Below are positions 18,342 to 26,715 of a stretch of 64,000 nt of DNA, piece by piece. The translations under genes were made by a program, and so were the position numbers. The DNA is from Paenarthrobacter aurescens. GTDB taxonomy: Bacteria > Actinomycetota > Actinomycetes > Actinomycetales > Micrococcaceae. How positions within the stretch are numbered: the stretch's first letter is position 1; every line of letters begins with the position of its first letter. The notes under the pieces were generated by a model that saw only the letters and a list, made by a program, of their open reading frames with translations, ran no database searches and had not been told where the DNA came from. Location: NCBI RefSeq assembly GCF_041549525.1, contig NZ_CP157456.1, positions 1,116,001 to 1,180,000 of the forward strand, in the 5' to 3' direction.

Positions 18342-19787
18342 ATGCGTGTTTCGGACTTGGTGGATGACCCTGACCTGAAGATTTCACTCCGCGTGCCAGG
18401 CACTCCGGGCCGCTTGGCCAGGCCCATCACGTGGTGTGCTCCCACCGAACACATGGACCCCACACCGTTCCTGAGCGTCAATGCCCTGGTGCTGACCAAC
18501 GGCATGGGCTTGAACGTCAAGGACTACAGGATCTGGGAGGCCTACGTTGAACGACTGATGGAGGTGCCTGTCTCGGGGCTGGTGTTCGGCCTGGGTGCAG
18601 CCCACCGGGAGCTTCCCTCCGGCTTGGTGGAGGCCTGCGAAGCGCACGGCCTGCCGCTGCTGGAGCTGCCGCCGGAGGTCCCCTTCGTCCTGGTCATGCG
18701 CCATGTGGAGCACGTGATTGCCACCGAGCGGTATGAGGAGTTGCGCTCCGGGTGGGAACTGGCGGATGAATGCACACGGCTCGCCGCGGATGGTCGATCA
18801 CTGGCCACCGTTCTGGAACGGGTAGCCTCCTTCGTCCAAGCGCGGGTGACGGTAGTGGACGACGTCGGCTTTGAACTTATTGGGGCAGGAGACGCCGCCG
18901 GAGGTACTGCGCGAACCACCCTGAGGATCCCCAGTGGAGAGTCACAACGGTTCAGGCTCATGATCGAGGGCATCAAGAGCACTGTGGTGCTGCAGCCCAT
19001 CCTGGGTCCCGTGGCGGCAGTGATCGCCATGCAGCTGAGCTACACGCTGGGCTCACGCTCACCGCTGCACTCGCGTGAGGCGGCACGTTTCATGGAGGCA
19101 CTGTACGAGGAGCGGGCAATGACGCCGGCTCAACTCAAGCGTCTGGCCGTGGACACCGGGTTCGACCCCGACGAGACCTGGGGTTCTGTGCTGATCGGCG
19201 CCTCCAAGGAGATTCCCCGGCTGAAGCTCCGTGCCATCGCATGGCGTGCGAGGGTGGGCCTGGAAACCAACTACGGGATTGTCCGCTTCATGGAAGAGAA
19301 GGGCCTCACCACTTTGCTGGTGCAGCAAAAACGGGGGACCGGCGGGTTGCTGGAGATGGTCCGGGACTTCTTCAATGACGCACCCGAACTCGCCGTTGTG
19401 GTCACCGAGGCGAGCACCCTGAATGAACTTCCCCTGGCGCTGAGCCTGGCAAGGCGACACGTGGGAAAACCCGGCGTGCGGAGTGCTCCGCTTGCGGATC
19501 TCACCGGAATCGTTCAGGGACTGCCGAGCGCCGGGCTGGTGGCGATGTCCCAGCGGCTGCTGGCACCCCTGGCATCCGAAGGTGGCACAGCCTTGCGTGA
19601 CACCCTCGCCTCGTACCTGCGGCACAGCGGCAGTTCCCGGGAAATCTGCGAGGAGCTGTTCATTCACAGGAACACGCTCACGTACCGGTTACGGAAAATC
19701 GAAGACGCCTTGGGCCTGGACCTCTCTGACGGCGAAGTGCGGGCTACTTGCCTGCTCGCCCTGAGTATCGTTGCGGCCCACGCCTGA
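18342..19787 (+). CDS. PucR-family transcriptional regulator
   Basis: A 481-residue regulator with an N-terminal PucR (PurC-like ligand) domain (MRVSDLVDDPDLKISLRVPG...WCAPTEHMDP), a middle GGDEF-like/CdaR-type region, and a C-terminal HTH_30 domain: LRHSGSSREICEELFIHRNTLTYRLRKIEDALGLDL. PucR-type proteins control purine, allantoin or other nitrogen-compound catabolism in response to an effector. GGAGG at 18331-18335 sets the start. It is divergent from the pxp operon and upstream of an NCS1 permease, making it the probable local regulator of lactam or N-heterocycle use. Confidence 0.88.
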   Translation: MRVSDLVDDPDLKISLRVPGTPGRLARPITWCAPTEHMDPTPFLSVNALVLTNGMGLNVKDYRIWEAYVERLMEVPVSGLVFGLGAAHRELPSGLVEACEAHGLPLLELPPEVPFVLVMRHVEHVIATERYEELRSGWELADECTRLAADGRSLATVLERVASFVQARVTVVDDVGFELIGAGDAAGGTARTTLRIPSGESQRFRLMIEGIKSTVVLQPILGPVAAVIAMQLSYTLGSRSPLHSREAARFMEALYEERAMTPAQLKRLAVDTGFDPDETWGSVLIGASKEIPRLKLRAIAWRARVGLETNYGIVRFMEEKGLTTLLVQQKRGTGGLLEMVRDFFNDAPELAVVVTEASTLNELPLALSLARRHVGKPGVRSAPLADLTGIVQGLPSAGLVAMSQRLLAPLASEGGTALRDTLASYLRHSGSSREICEELFIHRNTLTYRLRKIEDALGLDLSDGEVRATCLLALSIVAAHA

Positions 19788-19980
19788 GGTAAATGTGCAA
19801 AGTGCATAAACCGGCGGCCCTGTTTTGGGCGTGCACCCGATATCAGCATGTGCGTTACGTCACTAACCTCAGTTCACGGGCCATGTTGCCAGCCAAGTAG
19901 TGGGACCACTCCCCAAGAGTCCCCGTCACGGCTGCAGGAATCCGGGCCCACTTCCGTTCGCCTGAACCCTAGGGGTTACT

Positions 19981-21312
19981 TTGTCCTACGCAAATTACGT
20001 CATGCCCGAAGCACGCCGTGCTCCGCGCTGGTCCCTGACAATGGCCTGGTGGGCCCTGTTCTCGGCCATGTTCTGGATCTATGTTGCCGTGGCATCCGCC
20101 AACGCTGTTGGCACGGTCAACACCATCATCGGCATGGTCCTGACAATCGCCAGCTACGGTGCCATCAACCTTGTACTGTCCCGGTACGCAGCCAGGACAG
20201 GGCTCACCGTGGAGCTCCTGTCCCGGACCCTCTTCGGGATTGTGGGATCCGCGCTCGCCTCCCTGATCTTTGCTGCCACCGCCATTTACTACGCAGTCTT
20301 TGAAGGCTCCATCATCGCAGTGGCGTTCCAGAAGTTCTTCGGCGGCGAAATCACCATGTGGTACGCGATCGTGGTGATTTACGCTTTGCCGCTGGTGGCC
20401 GGTGGTGTGCAGAACTGGCTGGACCGGCTGAATGGTTGGCTACTGCCCCTGTACTTCGCAGGGCTGGTGGCTGTGGTGGTTGCTGCCACCGCCATCCGCG
20501 GAGTCCCGGTGTCCTTCCCCGTAGGTGTTGCAGATGGTCCCGTCCCGGGCTGGCTGACCTCTTACCTGATCTACATGGGTGTGTGGATCATGATGATGTA
20601 CACGTTCGACTACGCCCGCATGGCCCGTAAAAAGGACGAGAAGTTCCACGGCCGGATCACCTTCGGCTGGGTTTTCTATGCTTTCACTTTCGGTGTCAAT
20701 GGCCTGGTAGGCATCTACATCATGAGCGCGTGGGGGCTGGCCGGCACGGAGACCGGAGTGGTGGACGCCTTCATATCTTCCTTGGGCATCTTCGGTGTCC
20801 TGGTGATTTTTATCTCCCAAACCCGCATCAACACTGCCAACTACTACCTGGCCTCGTCCAACCTTGACGCCTTTGCCACCAGGGTATTCCGGTTGGCATT
20901 GCCCCGTTGGGTGTGGGTGATCGTTGCCGGCGCCATTGCCTATCTCCTGATGCTTACCAACGTGCTGTCCTACCTGCTCAAAGCACTCGCGTGGCAGGGT
21001 GTGTTCGTCACCGCGTGGGTGGCAATTGCCTTGGTGTACATCGCGTTGAACCGCAGGAACGTACACCAGGTCCCGGAGATCCGGCGCGAACGGCTCTCCG
21101 CATTCAGCGCAGGGACGGTTGCGTGGTTGCTGGCCTCGGGCACGGGCATCTTCCTCACCGAACAGACCATGGTTCCGGTCCTGGCCCAGCTTGCACCACT
21201 GATCACGGTGGCCCTTGCAGCAGGCGGCTACTTCGTGGCTTACCGGCTTCAGAAGCCGCCGGCCATGGACATCTCCGAGGACGTTCATGTGGACGAGGAG
21301 CAGCTCGTCTAG
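19981..21312 (+). CDS. NCS1-family permease (cytosine/purine/hydantoin type)
   Basis: A 443-residue, roughly 12-helix transporter of the nucleobase-cation symporter-1 family (MAWWALFSAMFWIYVAVASAN; TFDYARMARKKDEKFHG; INTANYYLASSNLDAF). These import cytosine, allantoin, hydantoins, thiamine precursors and related ring compounds with Na+ or H+. The first codon is TTG at 19981, with AGGGG upstream; an ATG 21 nt later is the alternative. Given the 5-oxoprolinase operon and PucR regulator beside it, a five-membered lactam such as 5-oxoproline is a reasonable guess at substrate, but this is inference. A strong terminator follows. Confidence 0.85.
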   Translation: MSYANYVMPEARRAPRWSLTMAWWALFSAMFWIYVAVASANAVGTVNTIIGMVLTIASYGAINLVLSRYAARTGLTVELLSRTLFGIVGSALASLIFAATAIYYAVFEGSIIAVAFQKFFGGEITMWYAIVVIYALPLVAGGVQNWLDRLNGWLLPLYFAGLVAVVVAATAIRGVPVSFPVGVADGPVPGWLTSYLIYMGVWIMMMYTFDYARMARKKDEKFHGRITFGWVFYAFTFGVNGLVGIYIMSAWGLAGTETGVVDAFISSLGIFGVLVIFISQTRINTANYYLASSNLDAFATRVFRLALPRWVWVIVAGAIAYLLMLTNVLSYLLKALAWQGVFVTAWVAIALVYIALNRRNVHQVPEIRRERLSAFSAGTVAWLLASGTGIFLTEQTMVPVLAQLAPLITVALAAGGYFVAYRLQKPPAMDISEDVHVDEEQLV

Positions 21313-21331
21313 GCTGCCGCCGTCGAATCCT

Positions 21332-21383
21332 CGCCTTGTTCGCCTGCCGGACCGTTCAACGGTCTGTCAGGCGAACAAGGGCG
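21332..21383. terminator. Long hairpin between convergent genes
   Basis: CCTTGTTCGCCTG (21334-21346) pairs with CAGGCGAACAAGG (21368-21380), and the inner GACCGTT/AACGGTC extends the stem to about 20 bp with a tiny loop. It separates the NCS1 permease gene from the convergent gene ending at 21405. Confidence 0.85.
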
Positions 21384-21404
21384 GGTTTCAGCTCGTGAGG
21401 CGTA

Positions 21405-22319
21405 CTACTGAGCCGGCGCGGGAACCGGGAAGAAGACCCGGGGATCCTGCAGCAACGCCGGGTAGTCAAAGTCGCTGCGCTTGATCACGTTGGTGACCTC
21501 AAAGTTGCGTGCGAAGCGGCCATCAACAGTGATGGGACGGCCGTGAATGAGGCCGACGGCGAAGCTCTGACCGTCGTCGAACGGGACAGCGAGTTCGGTC
21601 TTGCCCGGCAAGGTGTTGAACGCCTTTTCCTGAGCCTGCCGCTTACGCGTGGGCTTCTTTTCCTGTTGCTTGACCGGCCGTTTTTTGGGTCCGCCTACTT
21701 GGCGGCGGGACTTCTCCTCTGCGTACACAAACTGGTACTCCTCAGGATCCGCGGCAACGCCTGCCTTGGCTTTGCCGTGCGGGGGCATGGCAACCGTGGT
21801 GAGCTGTTCCGGGCGGAGATCCTCAACGTTGGAGCGCAGGATCCACAAGCTGTCTTCCTCCGGGTCTTCCGGGTGGAACTCGTGCTTGGGTTCGGGCCAG
21901 ACGTACTCCAGCTTTTCCTCGGTGCCGGGGAAGAGCTGCGCGTAGTGCTTGGGGTCCTTGGCGATCAGCTTGGAACGGTGGCTGAGGTGCAGGTCCTCAT
22001 GTCCAAGCCATGGCGGCATGATGATCCTGGACGCGTAGTCCGGGTGGGCCGCCTGCGGGGCGAACTCCGTGATGTTGGTGCGGGTGTTGTCCGGGTGTCC
22101 GCGCGCAATCCACTCATCGGCCATGGCCAGGCCGTACATGGTGAGCGCCGGCACGTGGCCCATCCACATGCGCACGGCGGGGTGGGACTGCCAACCGTAC
22201 TCCGGGATCACCAACGCGCGGAGAACCTGGAGGGCTTCGACGCGCTGTTTGCCGAGCCTTGAAGTGTCCAGCGCCGCGGCGCTCTCACGGAAATCGGCGA
22301 AAGGGAGGAAAGTCTGCAT
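21405..22319 (-). CDS. MSMEG_6728-family protein (pyrimidine-dimer-glycosylase-like)
   Basis: About 304 residues starting at MQTFLPFADFRESAA. The N-terminal 150 residues (LDTSRLGKQRVEALQVLRAL...HPAVRMWMGHVPALTMYGLAMADEWI) match the MSMEG_6728 group, related to the T4 pyrimidine-dimer DNA glycosylase fold, which suggests a DNA-damage role that has not, to my knowledge, been shown. The C-terminal half is rich in Lys, Gln and Arg (KKRPVKQQEKKPTRKRQ) and ends in a short beta-rich segment (GRPITVDGRFARNFEVTNVI). ATG 22319 is preceded by a purine-rich AAAGGGAGGAAAG-like stretch on the opposite reading only, so the start rests on family alignment. Confidence 0.75.
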   Translation of the reverse strand: MQTFLPFADFRESAAALDTSRLGKQRVEALQVLRALVIPEYGWQSHPAVRMWMGHVPALTMYGLAMADEWIARGHPDNTRTNITEFAPQAAHPDYASRIIMPPWLGHEDLHLSHRSKLIAKDPKHYAQLFPGTEEKLEYVWPEPKHEFHPEDPEEDSLWILRSNVEDLRPEQLTTVAMPPHGKAKAGVAADPEEYQFVYAEEKSRRQVGGPKKRPVKQQEKKPTRKRQAQEKAFNTLPGKTELAVPFDDGQSFAVGLIHGRPITVDGRFARNFEVTNVIKRSDFDYPALLQDPRVFFPVPAPAQ

Positions 22320-22402
22320 CCTTTCAGTTTGAGGGTGCAGGGCTTGAGAACCAAGTTGAGTGCTCCGGGACACGTGCAGCCGTTGGGGCCTAGAGTTGCA
22401 GG

Positions 22403-23434
22403 GTGGAAACTTTTGGCGAGAAAACTACTGCCCCGGCGCCTCCGGTTGCCGAACTGCACCTGCACATTGAAGGGACTCTCCAGCCAGAGCTGATCTTTGC
22501 CCTGGCCGAACGAAACGGCATGGAACTGCCGTACCAAGACATTGACGAACTCCGGGAAAAGTACGAGTTCACTGATCTTCAGTCCTTCCTGGACCTGTAC
22601 TACGCCAACATGGCCGTCCTGCAAACCGAGCAGGATTTCACCGATATGACCCGCGCCTACCTGAAGCGGGCAGCCGCCGGGGGAGTGCGTCACGCGGAAA
22701 TCATGATGGATCCCCAGGCCCACATTTCCCGCGGCGTAGCTCTTGAAACCTGCGTCAATGGTGTGGCCAACGCCCTGGCTACCTCCGAAGAAGACTTCGG
22801 CATCTCCACTCTCCTCATTGCTGCCTTCCTGCGTGACATGTCCGAGGATTCGGCGATCGATGTCCTGGACCAGCTCCTGGCCATGCACGCTCCCATCGCC
22901 GGTATTGGCCTGGACTCGGCAGAGGTGGGAAATCCGCCGTCGAAATTTGAGCGCCTGTACCAGCGCGCCGGCGAGGCCGGTTTGCGGAGGATCGCCCACG
23001 CCGGTGAGGAAGGACCAGCGTCCTACATCACCGAGGCGCTGGACGTCCTTCATGTCGAAAGGATCGATCACGGCATCCGGTGCATGGAGGACACGGACGT
23101 TGTGCAGCGGCTCGTTGCCGAACAGGTTCCGCTGACAGTCTGCCCTCTGTCCAACGTCAGGCTCCGCGCCGTGGATAAGCTTGCGGACCACCCCTTGCCC
23201 GAAATGCTGGCGATCGGCCTGAACGTTTGCGTGAACTCGGATGACCCCGCCTACTTTGGCGGCTACGTGGACGAGAACTTCGAGCAGCTGGTGAAGATCC
23301 TGGAGTTCTCCGTGCCCGAACAAGCCACCTTGGCAGCAAACTCCATCCGTTCTTCCTTCGCCAGCGAGGCCCGCAAAGCGGAGCTGCTGGACGAGGTCAC
23401 GGAATGGGTCAAGATCTCCATCACGCCGGCCTGA
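22403..23434 (+). CDS. Adenosine/adenine deaminase family, probably adenine deaminase
   Basis: A 343-residue amidohydrolase of the ADA family: ELHLHIEGTL (first two zinc histidines), AHAGEEG (third His and catalytic Glu, about residue 198), ERIDHGIR (general-base His) and NSDDPAYFGGY (zinc Asp and substrate pocket). The last motif, with YFGGY after the Asp-Asp pair, is characteristic of ADA-type adenine deaminases, whereas true adenosine deaminases usually have a different sequence there. The likely reaction is adenine to hypoxanthine plus ammonia. Translation starts at GTG 22403. The gene is divergent from the preceding gene and stands alone. Confidence 0.85.
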   Translation: METFGEKTTAPAPPVAELHLHIEGTLQPELIFALAERNGMELPYQDIDELREKYEFTDLQSFLDLYYANMAVLQTEQDFTDMTRAYLKRAAAGGVRHAEIMMDPQAHISRGVALETCVNGVANALATSEEDFGISTLLIAAFLRDMSEDSAIDVLDQLLAMHAPIAGIGLDSAEVGNPPSKFERLYQRAGEAGLRRIAHAGEEGPASYITEALDVLHVERIDHGIRCMEDTDVVQRLVAEQVPLTVCPLSNVRLRAVDKLADHPLPEMLAIGLNVCVNSDDPAYFGGYVDENFEQLVKILEFSVPEQATLAANSIRSSFASEARKAELLDEVTEWVKISITPA

Positions 23435-23579
23435 AACGCTGCAGCCGAGACCCGCACCTCACTTGCGGCGCCTCGAAAGTCACACTCAGTCACGACACAC
23501 GGTGTTTACCTTCCGCAGTCGCGGGAATTAACAATTCATTGGCAAACTTTTATGGAGTATCCACCGTTGAAGGAGAAGC

Positions 23580-24491
23580 ATGGGCGCGAATACCGCCGAG
23601 AACACCAACCTTCGTCTGAAGGCTGTACTGGACATCCTCGCTGAGAGCGTATGGTCCGGTGCAACGCTGAACGCCGGCGAGGTGCTGGCCGAAGCGATCG
23701 TCCGGGTACCTTTCAATGACCACGAGGCCGAACTTCTCAGTGGCGGCATTCCCCGCGGCCACAAGACCCTCACCTCGGCTTCGGCCAAGCTGGTCAAAGC
23801 CGGCTGGCTGGTCAAGGGCCGTTCGGGCTGGACCATCCCGGAGGACGGCCTGCGTGCCACGGTGGCCTTCGGGGATGCGGCGGCTTTTGGGGCAGCGCTC
23901 GACGCCGGAACCCCGGTTCCTGCCGACGTCGCCGTACCAACGGCCCCGCCGGTGAAGCCCCAAGCCAAGAAGACAGCGGCCACCAAGCGCGCCGCCGCCA
24001 AGAAAGCCACCGAGCCCAAAGTTGCAGCCGCTGAGGTATCTGAGCCCAAGGTTGCTGCCGCCAAGGTCTCCGCGCCCAAAGCCAGGGCCACAACGGCCAA
24101 GGCCGCAACAGCCAAAGCCGAACCCGCTCCGAAGAAGTCCACCCGCAAGGCGCCGGCGAAAGCAGCGGCGGCCTCCGGCGTCGAGACCCAGCCTCAGCCG
24201 GACGCTGTGGCGATCGCCGGTGACTTCAACAAGATCCTGGGGGCACCTGAGGATTGGGCTCCGCAGTACGACGAAGCCCAGATGGAATTCAATCCGCTGG
24301 TGCAGCTGTGGACGCTGACCGCTGAACTGCCTGCCGGTTTCTACACCTACAAGATCGCGCTTAACCGCTCGTGGGATGAGAACTATGGTGCCTTTGGCGT
24401 CCGTGACGGCGCCAACCATGAACTGAACCACGACGGCGGCCCCGTCACCATCACGTACAGCCACGCGACGCGGGACATCGTGATCGGCTAG
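23580..24491 (+). CDS. Winged-helix-like N-terminus, H1-like Ala/Lys linker and X25 starch-binding domain
   Basis: A 303-residue protein with an unusual domain order. Residues about 5-105 are helical and HTH-like (LRLKAVLDILAESVW...RGHKTLTSASAKLVKAGWLV KGRSGWTI), resembling a winged-helix reader. Residues about 123-200 are a low-complexity Ala/Lys/Pro tail with repeated AAAK/EPK units as in histone H1. Residues about 209-303 form an immunoglobulin-like X25 module of the pullulanase type: VAIAGDFNKILGAPEDWAP, FYTYKIALNRSWDENYG, HDGGPVTITYS. X25 modules normally bind alpha-glucans in secreted amylases, yet no signal peptide is present. AAGGAGA sets the start. A glycogen-responsive DNA-binding role is a hypothesis. 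Confidence 0.7.
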   Translation: MGANTAENTNLRLKAVLDILAESVWSGATLNAGEVLAEAIVRVPFNDHEAELLSGGIPRGHKTLTSASAKLVKAGWLVKGRSGWTIPEDGLRATVAFGDAAAFGAALDAGTPVPADVAVPTAPPVKPQAKKTAATKRAAAKKATEPKVAAAEVSEPKVAAAKVSAPKARATTAKAATAKAEPAPKKSTRKAPAKAAAASGVETQPQPDAVAIAGDFNKILGAPEDWAPQYDEAQMEFNPLVQLWTLTAELPAGFYTYKIALNRSWDENYGAFGVRDGANHELNHDGGPVTITYSHATRDIVIG

Positions 24492-24504
24492 GCTTGCCGG
24501 CTCA

Positions 24505-24567
24505 AAACCCGCCCCTGTTCGCTCTTCTCTCCGTTCACCGGGGAGTGGGACGGGCAGGGGCGGGTTT
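24505..24567. terminator. Terminator hairpin after the X25-fusion gene
   Basis: AAACCCGCCCCTG (24505-24517) and CAGGGGCGGGTTT (24555-24567) are perfect 13-bp complements with a 37-nt loop that itself contains weak pairing. The stem is GC-rich and ends with TTT on the plus strand. Confidence 0.75.
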
Positions 24568-24582
24568 GGTTAAGGTGGACCC

Positions 24583-24867
24583 ATGACTGACGAAGCCCTT
24601 CGCCTCACAGCCCGTGTCACCGGTGTGGTCCAGGGCGTGGGTTTTCGATATTGGACTGCCCGGAAAGCTGACGAGCTGCATTTGAAGGGGACGGTACGCA
24701 ACAGCGCGGACGGTTCCGTGGAGTTGGTTGCCGAGGGATCGGCGGCTGACGTCGACAGCATCGTGAAGTGGCTTCACTCGTCGCATGCGCCGGGCCGGGT
24801 GGAGAACGTTGATTTCCAGGTTTCCGGGGCCACAGGGGAATTCCACGACTTCCGGATTATTGATTAG
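24583..24867 (+). CDS. acyP: Acylphosphatase
   Basis: A 94-residue protein with the acylphosphatase signature: RVTGVVQGVGFRYW, containing the phosphate-binding Arg, and VRNSADGSVELVAEG with the catalytic Asn. It hydrolyses acyl phosphates such as 1,3-bisphosphoglycerate or carbamoyl phosphate. Length equals the family norm. It is a single-gene unit between a terminator and the convergent ribokinase gene. Confidence 0.92.
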   Translation: MTDEALRLTARVTGVVQGVGFRYWTARKADELHLKGTVRNSADGSVELVAEGSAADVDSIVKWLHSSHAPGRVENVDFQVSGATGEFHDFRIID

Positions 24868-24880
24868 CGCCTAAGCCGTT

Positions 24881-25774
24881 TCAGGCCGGCCGTGTGGCTG
24901 TGCGCGTCGCTTCGATGTAGTGCTCCAGCGGCTTCAACGCAGGCTGGGAGGAAGAATCCCGCACCGCATCGGCGCCCACGGCGTTTGCTGCGGCCAAAGC
25001 GTGCGAATACTCCAGCCCTGTCCTGAGTCCAAGCACCAATGCCGCACAGAAAGCATCCCCGGCGCCGATGGTGTTGGCAATGTTCGTGACCCGGACGGCC
25101 GGTGCCTCCGCCACCCTCTCGCCGTCCACGAAGATTGCCGAGCCTTCGCCGCCATAGGTCACGGCCACCAGCGGGGCGTTCCGGAGTGCCGGGATCAGCT
25201 CGTATTCCGTCTCATTCACGATCACAAGGTCGCAGCGTTCCAAAAGCTCGGGGAGGAGCGGCGCGGCCGGGGCTGCGTTCAAAGCGAAGAATCCTTTGGC
25301 GCTGCGAGCGGCTTCCAGCACCACTTCCTGATCCACTTCCAGCTGGCAGAGCACGGCTTCCTCGGCCCCGAAGGCAACTCCGTCCACGCTCACTGAGCCG
25401 TTGGCTCCCGGGCACACCACAATCTGGTTCTCACCCTCGCCATCCACCAGCACCAAAGCGGTTCCGGTGGGCTCGTCCACGCGGGCTATGTCCGTAACGT
25501 CGACGCCGGCACTTGCCATCGCGGTGATGAGGTTGCGGCCGGCGTCGTCCTTGCCCACTGCCCCCACCATGCGCGAGCTTCCCGCCAGCCGGGCTGCAGC
25601 GACTGCCTGATTGGCGCCTTTGCCGCCTGGTTGCTGGCGGAGAACGCCTCCGCCCACGGTTTCACCCGGTGACGGGAGACGGCTGGCCGTGGCCGTGATG
25701 TCCAGGTTGATGCTTCCAACCACGGTGAGGGTGGGGTAGGAATTGGGCGCAGAAGACTGAGGGGTGGTGCTCAT
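24881..25774 (-). CDS. rbsK: Ribokinase, PfkB family
   Basis: A 297-residue PfkB kinase: VVGSINLDITATASRLPSPGETV, GGKGANQAVAAARLAG (the first PfkB signature), VVNETEYELI and NTIGAGDAFCAALVLGLRTG (second signature with the catalytic Asp). It phosphorylates D-ribose at O5 with ATP. It lies 33 nt downstream of a GntR regulator and divergent from a transporter and a nucleoside hydrolase, which would release ribose from nucleosides. The set forms a ribonucleoside salvage module. Confidence 0.9.
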   Translation of the reverse strand: MSTTPQSSAPNSYPTLTVVGSINLDITATASRLPSPGETVGGGVLRQQPGGKGANQAVAAARLAGSSRMVGAVGKDDAGRNLITAMASAGVDVTDIARVDEPTGTALVLVDGEGENQIVVCPGANGSVSVDGVAFGAEEAVLCQLEVDQEVVLEAARSAKGFFALNAAPAAPLLPELLERCDLVIVNETEYELIPALRNAPLVAVTYGGEGSAIFVDGERVAEAPAVRVTNIANTIGAGDAFCAALVLGLRTGLEYSHALAAANAVGADAVRDSSSQPALKPLEHYIEATRTATRPA

Positions 25775-25807
25775 GGGAGGTCCTTTTCGGGTGTGCCTTG
25801 GGGAAGG

Positions 25808-26581
25808 TCAGGAGGATTGGATGACGGAGAGGTGCCCGGCCTTGGCAGCCACCAGGCACTTGGCCAGATAGAACGGGGCGCCATTTCGGCGCACGTATTG
25901 CGTGAGGACCAGTACGGGATCGGAGGGACGAAGCCCGAGCAATTTCGCACGACTGGGCCCGGCAGTGCTCAGGCTGATCTGGCATTCGCCCGGTCCCAGT
26001 GCCGCCCCGGGTAGCCCTCCCAAGACTTCCAGCAGTGTTGACGCGGGCAGCGTGGGAGCCTCGGCAGCTTCGGCCAAAGCTTCGGCCTCGGGGATTCCTT
26101 GGGCTACGTTCTCCTGGAGATGCGCCAGGGGCTCGCCGTTCCTGATGAGGACGCTTTCCCAGAACCACACGTCCTCGTCAGGCTGCACGCCAATTCCCGG
26201 CGCCACGAATTCGGAGGCCGGTTGCTTGATGGCGGCTACGCGCTTGACCTGGATGTCCTGCTCGGTGCCGCCCAAGAGTTGGTCGAACGGGCGGATGTGT
26301 TCAATGCCGATCCGGGGGAGCGAATCGGCAACAAAGCGGCCCACTCCACGTCGCGCCCGGGTGAGGCCGTCTTCTTCGAGCAACATCAGCGCTTCCCGGA
26401 TCACGGTGCGGCTGACGTCCATCATGGTGCCGAGCTCGGTTTCGGTGGGGAGCAGCGAACCTGGCGGCAGGATCTTGGTCCGGATCGCTTCGGCGATGCG
26501 GGAGTAGGCCGCGACGCGCAGGGGCTGCCCTGGTTGGGTAGCGATGGGCCGGGACAGGAACTGGACGGCGTTGTCGGTCAA
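25808..26581 (-). CDS. GntR-family regulator with UTRA effector domain
   Basis: A 257-residue repressor-type protein. The N-terminal winged helix (YSRIAEAIRTKILPPGSLLPTETELGTMMDVSRTVIREALMLLEEDGL, about residues 25-75) is a standard GntR domain; the remainder (DVWFWESVLIRNGEPLAHLQENV; DPVLVLTQYVRRNGAPFYLAKC) is a UTRA ligand-binding domain of the HutC subfamily. It is in an operon with rbsK and divergent from the MFS and nucleoside hydrolase genes, so it probably senses a nucleoside, ribose or a phosphate ester and represses both units. Confidence 0.88.
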   Translation of the reverse strand: MTDNAVQFLSRPIATQPGQPLRVAAYSRIAEAIRTKILPPGSLLPTETELGTMMDVSRTVIREALMLLEEDGLTRARRGVGRFVADSLPRIGIEHIRPFDQLLGGTEQDIQVKRVAAIKQPASEFVAPGIGVQPDEDVWFWESVLIRNGEPLAHLQENVAQGIPEAEALAEAAEAPTLPASTLLEVLGGLPGAALGPGECQISLSTAGPSRAKLLGLRPSDPVLVLTQYVRRNGAPFYLAKCLVAAKAGHLSVIQSS

Positions 26582-26649
26582 GGGTGCCTCACTTGAGATG
26601 GGTTACCGATACTGTACCGGATGACTGTGATAGGTTGCACAAGCTCGTA

Positions 26650-26666
26650 ATACATGCTTGTATAAC
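26650..26666. promoter_or_regulatory. Candidate GntR operator overlapping the -10 of the nucleoside MFS promoter
   Basis: ATACA-TGCT-TGTAT (26650-26663) is a 5-bp-arm inverted repeat that overlaps TATAAC (26661-26666), a good -10 hexamer with an extended TG upstream. Binding here would block the promoter of the transporter gene starting at 26716. The regulator-site assignment is inference from position. Confidence 0.5.
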
Positions 26667-26715
26667 AACTCACATCTCGTGGCGTACCCAGCGCCCTCGG
26701 ACAAAGGAGTTTGAT

